DNA of 5,100 nucleotides, from NCBI GenBank assembly GCA_041576235.1, contig JBFGLJ010000183.1, forward strand, positions 1 to 5,100. Reading direction: 5' to 3'. A model generated the notes under the pieces. It was not told the DNA's origin and did not search any database. It saw only the letters and a program-made list of their open reading frames with translations. Position numbers and translations under genes: made by a program. The DNA comes from JABDII01 sp041576235 (GTDB taxonomy: Bacteria > Gemmatimonadota > Gemmatimonadetes > Gemmatimonadales > GWC2-71-9). This document shows, piece by piece, positions 1 to 5,100 of this stretch. Within the stretch, counting starts at the first letter, position 1. The number at the start of each line of letters is the position of its first letter.

Positions 1-1
1 A

Positions 2-28
2 GGGGCGGGGGCCGGGGCGGGGGCGGGC
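2..28 (+). repeat. Gly-Ala coding repeat
   Basis: Nine codons of alternating GGG/GCG-type triplets encode GAGAGAGAG in the frame of the GGDEF protein. The segment probably forms a flexible linker ahead of the degenerate receiver segment. The repeat continues to the window edge, so its full length is unknown. Such G-rich DNA is prone to slippage and sequencing error. Confidence 0.6.
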
Positions 29-1117
29 ATCGACGCCATCGCCGTTGCCACGGCCTGGTCGATCCCACGGGCCACGCGACCGCGCGGGGTGGTGCTCATC
101 GACGCGGCGGCGGGATGCGATCGACTTCGGGCCGCCGCGGCCGGTGTCGATATGGTGTTTAGCCTCGAGGAATCCCGGGCCAGCCTTTCCCGATATGCCA
201 AGACACTAGCCCGAACCGGGACGCCACCGGCTCGGGTGCTCTTGGTCGAAGACGACCTGGAACAAGCGCAACACATCGCGTCGAGCCTCGAGGGCGCCAA
301 TATCACTGTCCGTCATGCGACCACCGGCGCTCAGGCCGAGGAGGCCTTGGGCGAGGCGGCCCTCGATTTGGTGTTGCTCGACGTGAGCTTGCCCGATGCC
401 GACGGATTCAGTCTCGCGCGGCTCATCCGCCAGGACCCCAGGCATCAGTTGCTGCCTGTGGTGTTCCTCACTGAGGGATCGGCCGTGGCGAGCCACTTGG
501 AAGCCTTACGCGCGGGCGCCGATGACTTCCTGCCCAAGCCCATCGAGGAGAACCACACCCTGCTGCTCCAGGTGGTCATCACCCGTGCCGAGCGCGGCCG
601 CCGGGTTCGGGAAATGGCCCATCGCGACGGGCTCACAGGCCTGCTCAATCATGCCACGCTCATGTCTGAGCTCGAGCACGCGGTAGAGTATGCCCAGCGG
701 AATGCCGAGACCTTTGCGTTTCTGATGATCGATATTGATCACTTCAAACGGGTCAATGACCATCACGGTCACTTGGCCGGCGATCAAGCCTTGCTCCATG
801 TTGCCCGGGTGTTTCAGAACACGGTGCGAGGGAGCGATGTGATCGGACGGGTTGGGGGCGATGAGTTCGGGATGATCCTGCGCCAGGGCACCTGTGAGGG
901 TGCCGAGACGCTATCCGAGAAGCTCCGTGGGGCGATCGCTGCACACCCGCCCCCGCTCGCGGCGGCGACGCATCCCCTCCAGATCAGCATCGGGGTTGCG
1001 TGCTTTCCGCGGCACGGCGGGAGCGCCACCGACATCGCAGCTGCGGCCGACCAGGCCCTCTACGAGGCCAAGTCGACCGGGCGGAACCGGGTAGCCGTCG
1101 CCGGTGCTGGGGCCTAG
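2..1117 (+). CDS. Receiver-GGDEF diguanylate cyclase response regulator (5' partial)
   Basis: Likely makes cyclic di-GMP from two GTP in the cytoplasm, controlled by phosphorylation of a receiver domain. Residues are counted from GTG at 89. Residues 1-42 resemble the second half of a receiver without the usual Thr and Lys-Pro (SL occupies the KP position), so it is probably a degenerate receiver. An intact receiver follows (about 49-165): acidic pair E54/D55, phospho-acceptor D98, T128, K150-P151. The GGDEF domain (about 175-342) has 'DGLTGLLN', metal-binding D215 in 'MIDIDHFK', GGDEF at 256-260 (bases 854-868), and RGSD at 247-250, the usual RxxD product-inhibition site five residues upstream. 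It therefore looks catalytically competent and feedback-inhibited. The frame is open to the left edge and GTG 89 lacks a ribosome binding site, so the true start is upstream. The stop TAG (1115-1117) overlaps the lon stop. The family assignment is firm; the N-terminal architecture is inferred. Confidence 0.93.
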   Translation, partial: GAGAGAGAGIDAIAVATAWSIPRATRPRGVVLIDAAAGCDRLRAAAAGVDMVFSLEESRASLSRYAKTLARTGTPPARVLLVEDDLEQAQHIASSLEGANITVRHATTGAQAEEALGEAALDLVLLDVSLPDADGFSLARLIRQDPRHQLLPVVFLTEGSAVASHLEALRAGADDFLPKPIEENHTLLLQVVITRAERGRRVREMAHRDGLTGLLNHATLMSELEHAVEYAQRNAETFAFLMIDIDHFKRVNDHHGHLAGDQALLHVARVFQNTVRGSDVIGRVGGDEFGMILRQGTCEGAETLSEKLRGAIAAHPPPLAAATHPLQISIGVACFPRHGGSATDIAAAADQALYEAKSTGRNRVAVAGAGA

Positions 1118-3707
1118 TGGGCGAACCGGGATGAGAGCGGCGCGGGAGCGGGGGGGGCGTCGTCAATGAACAGGAGTTGACCTTCCCGGAAGGTCGCCCC
1201 GCGAAGGGTCAGCGCCAGCACCTCTCCTAACTCGCGTGCCAAGTGAATGTCCAGTTTTTCCCGGACATCGTCGGTGAGATCTTCGAGGTTGGCTTCGTTC
1301 TCGGCCGGCAGGACAATGTTGTTGATGCCGGCTCGCACCGCCCCGAGAATCTTTTCCTTCACCCCGCCGATGGGCAGCACACGTCCCAGAAGGGTGATCT
1401 CGCCCGTCATGGCGATGTCGTGACGGGCGGCCCTGCCGGAGAGGGCAGACACCAAGGCGGTGGCCATGGCGACACCCGCCGAGGGGCCCTCCTTCGGGAT
1501 GGCGCCCGCGGGGACGTGAATGTGAATGTCGCGGTCGAACATGTCCTCGCTGATTTGCAGTGCGGCCGCATGCGACTTGGCATACGTGAGTGCCGCGCGG
1601 GCCGATTCCTTCATGACGTCGCCCAACTGCCCGGTGAGGACGAGCTCGCCCTTGCCCCGCATGGTGGACACCTCGACGAACATGATGTCTCCACCGATCG
1701 GTGTGTAGTACATGCCAGTTGCGACGCCGACTTGATCCTGGACGGCCGCCCGCTCGGGGTGGACGCGTGGGCGGCCGAGGATGTCCCGCACCTCGGTCCG
1801 TCCGGCCTCGATGCGATCAAGTTCCTTGGCCGCAACTCTCCGAGCCACCTTGCGGGCGAGCTTGCCGAGCTCGCGCTCGAGTTGACGGACCCCCGATTCG
1901 CGGGTGTATCCCTCGATCACGCCACAGATCGCCCCGTCGGTAATCTCCAGCTGCTCCGGCCGGAGCCCGTTCTCGCTGAGCTGGCGGGGGAGCAAGTACC
2001 GGCGCGCAATCATCAGCTTCTCGTGCTCGGTGTAGCCGGAGAACTCGACCACTTCCATCCGGTCCAGGAGGGGGCTCGGGATATTCTCTATGAAGTTCGC
2101 GGTCGCGATAAACATCACCTCGCTCAGGTCGAACGGGACCCCGAGATAGTGATCCGTGAATGAATCGTTCTGCGCCGGATCCAGGACTTCCAGCAGCGCG
2201 CTCGCAGGATCGCCTTGGAACGACACGCCGAGCTTGTCCACTTCATCGAGCAGGAAGACCGGATTCTTGGTTCCCGCCTGCTTCATCCCCTGAATGATCC
2301 GCCCAGGCATGGCGCCGACATAGGTCCGCCGATGGCCGCGAATGTCTGCCTCGTCGCGGGCGCCGCCCAGCGAAATCCGCACGTACTTGCGCCCCATCGC
2401 CCGCGCAATCGACTGGGCCACGGAGGTCTTCCCGACACCGGGCGGGCCGACGAAGAGGAGAATCGGTCCCTTCGCACCCTCACCCTGATCGGCGCTACCC
2501 GGGTCCGCGGGGGGGGGGCTGCACCCTCCTCCCCATCCGGGGCCTCGGCGTCGACCGCAGCACCGGGGTCGGGTTCGGTCGGCTCGGGTTCGGCCAGCGC
2601 CACCTGCTTCTCACTGGGTGCGGGGTGTGCCGGCTCCGACTCGGTCGCCGTCGCGGTGCTCGCTGCTTCCGCCTCTCGAGCCTGCTGGAGCTGCCGGACG
2701 GCGAGAAACTCCAGAATGCGGTCCTTCACATCACCCAGGCCGTAGTGATCCTCTTCGAGGATCTCCGCGGCGCGGTGGAGGTCGAGGTGCTCCTCACTCC
2801 GGATTTTCCATGGCAGCTCGACGATGTTTTCCAGGTAGGTCCGAATCACCTGCGATTCCATCGACTCGCGCCCGATGCGGCCAAGCCGGTTGAGCTCACG
2901 GTCGACTTCCTTGCGCGCCGGCTCGGGGAGGTCCAGCGCTTCCAGCTTCTGGCGGAGTTCCTCGAGTTCGTCGAGATCCTCGTCCTCACCCAGTTCACGC
3001 TTGATGGTCTTGAGTTGCTCACGCAGGAACATCTCTCGCTGTCGCTCGCCCAGCTCCTCTTGGACCCGCGATTTGATGTCTTCCTGCGCGTCGTAGACGG
3101 TGATCTGCCGCTGGATGTGCACCAAGACCCGCCGCAGCCGCTCCTCAACCGACAGGGTCTCCAAGAGGACCTGCCGTTGAGCGGGCTCGATATCGATGTA
3201 CCCTGCGACCAAATCGGCGAACTGGCCGGGGTCGCTGACGCCGGCGAGCACCTGCTGGACAACTTCTTCGGCGAGCCCCGACTTCTGCCCCAGCTCCGCG
3301 GCCCGGCTCCGGACCTCGCGGTAGAGGGCGACAAAATTGGGATCTTCGGGATTGAGCGGGGGCATCTCCTCCGCCTCGCGAACGATCGCGGTGAGATAGC
3401 CGTCGCCCTCCGTGCATTGCATGGCGATCCCGCGCCGCTCGCCCTGGAGCAGAAGCTGCATGCCGGCCAACCCGCGCTGCACTTGTCCGATCCGAGCGAT
3501 GGTGCCAATGGTGTAGAGCACCTCGGGCGTCACGTTCTCGACGTTCTGTCGCTGGGAGGCGGCGAAGATCAGCTTCTCCGGTGTGGCCAGCGCGGCCTCG
3601 ATAGCCCGCAACGTGGCCGGGCGCCCCGCCCCGATGGGGGCGGTAACCGACGGAAACAGCACCACCTCGCGCAGCGGCAGAACGGGCAGGATCAAGCGCT
3701 CGGTCAT
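1114..3707 (-). CDS. lon: ATP-dependent Lon protease, interrupted by a homopolymer frameshift
   Basis: Lon is a cytoplasmic homo-oligomeric AAA+ serine protease that unfolds and degrades misfolded and regulatory proteins. Numbering assumes one C restored in the ten-C run, giving 864 residues. The LON N-terminal substrate domain covers about 4-190 and starts 'MTERLILPVLPLREVVLFPS'. A charged helical, coiled-coil-like segment covers about 205-300, and 'DHYGL' sits at 320-324. An unusual linker (341-412) precedes Walker A GPPGVGKT (421-428, bases 2448-2425), Walker B 'FLLDE' (D488/E489), and an arginine-finger candidate, R550 in 'LLDRME'. The protease dyad is S743 in 'GPSAG' (codon 1482-1480) and K786 in 'GGVKEK' (codon 1353-1351), with the E. 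coli S679-K722 spacing of 43. As read, translation leaves frame at 2509-2518 and stops near 2283, giving about 474 residues without ATPase or protease parts. The ATG at 3707 is chosen because the family N-terminus begins there and GGAGGAG lies 11 bases upstream. Sequence error is the likeliest cause of the break. Confidence 0.93.
1179..1195. repeat. Inverted repeat inside the lon 3' end, downstream of the cyclase stop
   Basis: GACCTTCC and GGAAGGTC form perfect 8-base arms around a single C, or seven pairs with a three-base loop. The repeat lies 61 bases past the cyclase stop and inside the lon coding sequence. No T tract follows on either strand, so it is not a classical intrinsic terminator. 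It may be chance structure in coding DNA. Confidence 0.3.
2473..2687 (-). other. Ala/Pro/Glu-rich linker inserted in Lon before Walker A
   Basis: Canonical Lon, such as the E. coli enzyme, has only about six residues between the 'RILEYLAV' helix and 'KGPIL' ahead of Walker A. Here about 72 residues (341-412 of the repaired protein) separate 'RILEFLAVRQL' from 'KGPILLFVGPPGVGKT'. They are almost entirely Ala, Pro, Glu, Asp, Ser, Thr and Gly, with repeated acidic-proline steps such as 'AEPEPTEPDP', so the segment is probably disordered and negatively charged. It contains the frameshifting C run. Without it the protein would be about 790 residues, normal for Lon. Its function is unknown; a flexible tether or an adaptor or substrate contact is speculation. 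Confidence 0.75.
2509..2518 (-). repeat. Ten-base homopolymer (C run in lon mRNA) at the frameshift
   Basis: The plus strand has ten consecutive G, so the lon mRNA reads GCA-GCC-CCC-CCC-CCG. The upstream frame fits ten C but then enters nonsense. The downstream AAA+ frame (ADPGSADQGEGAKGPIL) needs eleven or eight C. Both frames are clearly coding on their own sides, so the switch point is placed in this run. A homopolymer length error is the simplest cause. Real slippage or phase variation is possible but unproven. Confidence 0.85.
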
Positions 3708-3718
3708 GGGATCTTCAA

Positions 3719-3725
3719 CTCCTCC
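3719..3725 (-). promoter_or_regulatory. Ribosome binding site of lon
   Basis: The minus strand carries GGAGGAG 11 bases before the ATG at 3707, a strong Shine-Dalgarno match with slightly long spacing. It fixes the lon start at 3707. The frame stays open to a TTG at 3779, but those extra 24 residues do not resemble a Lon N-terminus and would overlap the Shine-Dalgarno sequence. Confidence 0.75.
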
Positions 3726-3762
3726 GGGTCGCGTAGGCCATGAGAGTAGACGCGTGAGGGTG

Positions 3763-4020
3763 CTACTTTGAGCACTCAATGTGCCAGGGATCCCACCCCA
3801 AGCCCGATCTTTCTATCCCTCGATTCGACAAGAGATTACGTCCGACCTGGGCGGCATCTTCCATGCGTGCAATCACACCTGAATGCCGCGCAAAGCCCGA
3901 TTCCTGCCACATTGACTTGTCAAACTGGCAGCCGGCCAGTTCCTTGCGCCAATTTGGTTTCAGAATGGAGACGCCGTTGCCGACCACCCGATATTCGAGC
4001 AGATTGTCGGGTCGAGCCAT
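3763..4020 (-). CDS. Uncertain small hypothetical protein (85 codons)
   Basis: I do not recognise this product. The frame runs from ATG 4020 to TAG 3763 and encodes a mixed, soluble-looking peptide rich in Trp, Arg and Asn, with no signal peptide or membrane segment. For coding: the composition is protein-like, and third-position G+C (about 62%) exceeds that at second positions. Against: there is no convincing ribosome binding site and an in-frame TAA lies 9 bases upstream. The start is only 31 bases from the divergent kinase start, and the frame covers most of the lon-kinase intergenic region where promoters should lie. Its third-position G+C is also clearly below the neighbouring genes. It ends 55 bases before lon on the same strand. 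It may be a real small gene, a remnant of transferred DNA, or simply intergenic sequence. Confidence 0.3.
   Translation of the reverse strand: MARPDNLLEYRVVGNGVSILKPNWRKELAGCQFDKSMWQESGFARHSGVIARMEDAAQVGRNLLSNRGIERSGLGWDPWHIECSK
3771..3786 (-). promoter_or_regulatory. Candidate sigma-54 (-24/-12) promoter for lon
   Basis: The minus strand reads TGGCACATTGAGTGCT. Against the sigma-54 consensus TGGCACG-N4-TTGCW it matches 10 of 12 specified bases, including the key GG and GC separated by exactly ten bases. The predicted transcript would start near 3760, leaving an untranslated leader of about 53 bases with the GGAGGAG site before the lon ATG. Position and spacing are right. However, no enhancer-binding site was identified, and lon is not classically sigma-54 dependent. 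The site overlaps the palindromic TTGAG-CA-CTCAA (3768-3779), which could instead be a repressor half-site or chance. Confidence 0.35.
3912..3941. repeat. Two adjacent inverted repeats between lon and the kinase gene
   Basis: TTGAC-TT-GTCAA (3912-3923) is followed directly, sharing one A, by AACTGGC-AGCCG-GCCAGTT (3923-3941), a perfect 7-base-arm repeat with a five-base loop. Both lie about 110-140 bases upstream of the kinase start and 205-235 bases upstream of lon. They could be operators for a dimeric regulator serving the divergent pair, or an RNA hairpin. Neither has a T tract, so a terminator is unlikely. They also fall inside the uncertain 85-codon frame. Confidence 0.4.
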
Positions 4021-4037
4021 CCTAACCCATTAACCGC

Positions 4038-4041
4038 GAGG
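4038..4041 (+). promoter_or_regulatory. Likely ribosome binding site of the kinase gene
   Basis: GAGG lies 10 bases before GTG 4052. It is a short but acceptable Shine-Dalgarno core. It supports GTG as the start, since an in-frame TGA at 4046-4048 rules out anything further upstream. Confidence 0.45.
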
Positions 4042-4051
4042 CGGATGACTG

Positions 4052-5100
4052 GTGACAGAGACCAGGGAGACTCCGCTCCCCGCCAGACTCACGAAAGCGC
4101 TGGGCGACCACTATACGATTGAGGGTGAGATCGGTCGCGGGGGGATGGGGGTCGTGTACCGGGCCCGCGACGAGCGGCTGCAGCGACGCGTCGCGATCAA
4201 GGTCCTCCCACCGGAACTCGCCTTCCAGCAAGACATTCGGCAGCGGTTTACCCGAGAGGCCCAAACAGCCGCCCGCCTGTCGCACCCTCACATCGTTCCG
4301 ATCCATACGGTCGGCGAGGGCGAGGGATTGGTGTACTTCATCATGGGGTACGTGGATGGCGAATCGCTCAATCAGCGGTTGAAGCGACGCGGCCCACTCC
4401 AACCGGACGACGCGAGGCGGATCATGAAGGAGACCGCCGACGCGCTCGGCGCCGCCCATGCCATCTCCGTCATCCACCGCGACATCAAGCCGGACAACAT
4501 TCTGCTCGAGGGAACCCGCGGTCGGGTGATGGTTACCGACTTCGGCATTGCCAAGGCGTTGTCGGCCGCCTCGGGGTCGACCTTGACGGGTGCCGGGGTT
4601 GCGATTGGCACGCCGTCATACATGAGCCCGGAGCAGGCGGCCGGCGAGCGACAGATCGATGGGCGGTCGGATCTCTACAGTCTCGGGATCGTGTCCTATC
4701 AGATGTTGGCCGGGGAGCTGCCATTCACGGCGCCGACCGTGGCCGGCATTCTCATGAAGCAGATCACCGAGCCAGCCCCCCTGCTCTCGAACAGCCGGCC
4801 CGATATTCCCGATGACCTGGCGCTGGCGGTGAGCCGCTGTTTGGAGAAGGACCCCGAGAACCGGTGGCCAACGGCGGATTCACTCCGCCGCGCGCTGGAG
4901 AGCCGGACGGTGACCGGCTATCGGCCGACCGGTATGGGGTGGAAGGCCCAGCGGCGCCCCGAGCGGGCGGCGGGCGGCCAACGGGGGCTGGCACGCCGCC
5001 CGAGTGGCTCGACCCAAGATCGCCGGCCGGTGCGCCGGAGCGGGCTCGATCGTTCCCGCGGTCCCGGCCGTGACCTCGACCGCGCCCGCTTGGAGCGGGG
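4052..5100 (+). CDS. Hanks-type serine/threonine protein kinase (3' partial)
   Basis: Transfers phosphate from ATP to Ser/Thr residues of unidentified proteins; in this family the kinase domain is cytoplasmic. At least 349 codons are present. Residues seen: glycine loop 'GRGGMGVVY' (28-36), ATP-binding K50 in 'VAIK', helix-C E69, catalytic loop 'HRDIKPDN' (142-149, base D144), DFG (163-165), activation-segment end 'GTPSYMSPEQ' (186-195) and D207 in 'SDLYSLG'. All essential residues are there, so it should be active. The Thr/Ser-rich activation loop (171-179, 'SAASGSTLT') suits autophosphorylation. The domain ends near 283 and is followed by 'ESRTVTGYRPTG' and an Arg-rich stretch (about 31% Arg over 298-349). 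Related kinases often continue into a membrane or sensor part, but none is visible before the edge. GTG 4052 is chosen because TGA at 4046-4048 precedes it in frame and the next Met lies inside the glycine loop. The gene is divergent from lon. Confidence 0.95.
   Translation, partial: MTETRETPLPARLTKALGDHYTIEGEIGRGGMGVVYRARDERLQRRVAIKVLPPELAFQQDIRQRFTREAQTAARLSHPHIVPIHTVGEGEGLVYFIMGYVDGESLNQRLKRRGPLQPDDARRIMKETADALGAAHAISVIHRDIKPDNILLEGTRGRVMVTDFGIAKALSAASGSTLTGAGVAIGTPSYMSPEQAAGERQIDGRSDLYSLGIVSYQMLAGELPFTAPTVAGILMKQITEPAPLLSNSRPDIPDDLALAVSRCLEKDPENRWPTADSLRRALESRTVTGYRPTGMGWKAQRRPERAAGGQRGLARRPSGSTQDRRPVRRSGLDRSRGPGRDLDRARLER

Noticed and set aside
89..91. GTG as the true start of the GGDEF protein
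   Set aside because: The frame is open to the left edge, there is no Shine-Dalgarno sequence, and the codons upstream fit the same receiver-like segment.
1179..1195. An intrinsic terminator for the cyclase gene
   Set aside because: The stem is good but no T tract follows on either strand, and it lies within conserved lon coding sequence.
1243..2163. A 306-codon plus-strand open frame opposite lon
   Set aside because: It is fully antisense to the conserved AAA+ and protease domains of Lon and reads as a composition shadow of high-G+C coding DNA, with no recognisable domain.
1114..2421. The C-terminal half of Lon as a separate gene starting at GTG 2421
   Set aside because: That start falls after the Walker A motif, which is encoded just upstream in the same frame, and has no ribosome binding site; the frame is plainly a continuation of lon.
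2625..3743. A 372-codon plus-strand open frame opposite the lon 5' half
   Set aside because: It mirrors the Lon N-terminal domain and coiled coil; its Leu- and Asp-rich content is what the reverse complement of that region gives.
3708..3779. A longer Lon starting at TTG 3779
   Set aside because: The added 24 residues are not Lon-like and would place the start upstream of the strong GGAGGAG that serves ATG 3707.
3768..3779. A CIRCE or HAIR heat-shock operator
   Set aside because: The arms resemble those motifs but the spacer is two bases instead of the required nine or so, so neither consensus is met.
3708..4051. A tRNA or other structured RNA gene in the intergenic region
   Set aside because: I looked for a T-loop and acceptor stem on both strands and found none; the inverted repeats are too short to support a known RNA family.

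Overview
This is a high-G+C bacterial window (roughly 65% by eye) with three sizeable genes, all housekeeping or signalling types. The serine/threonine kinase has a short stretch after its catalytic domain ('ESRTVTGYRPTG') that resembles kinases I associate with Gemmatimonadota. I infer that phylum, or a similar high-G+C environmental lineage, with moderate confidence; no sequence search was possible.

Layout. (1) Positions 2-1117, plus strand: the 3' part of a diguanylate cyclase response regulator. It has a degenerate receiver-like segment, an intact receiver and an intact GGDEF domain with an RxxD inhibitory site. The frame is open to the left edge, so the true start lies outside the window. 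(2) Positions 1114-3707, minus strand: an ATP-dependent Lon protease, convergent with gene 1 and overlapping it by the four bases CTAG, which hold both stop codons. As given, lon is split by a -1 frameshift at a run of ten G (ten C in the mRNA) at 2509-2518. The run lies in an unusual Ala/Pro/Glu-rich linker of about 72 residues inserted just before the Walker A motif. Restoring one base gives an 864-residue protein with every catalytic motif. (3) Positions 3708-4051: a divergent intergenic region of lower G+C. It holds a possible sigma-54-type promoter and a good ribosome binding site for lon, two adjacent inverted repeats, and an uncertain 85-codon frame on the minus strand. (4) Positions 4052-5100, plus strand: a Hanks-type Ser/Thr kinase with a complete catalytic domain, starting at GTG and running off the right edge in an Arg-rich segment.

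The genes do not form one operon. The lon and kinase genes are divergent from a shared 344-bp region, and the cyclase and lon are tail to tail. Together they cover second-messenger signalling (cyclic di-GMP), protein quality control and protein phosphorylation, but nothing here shows that they act in one pathway. I do not see a clearly new multi-gene system. The most notable points are the interrupted lon with its linker and homopolymer, the overlapping stop codons, and the structured lon-kinase intergenic region.
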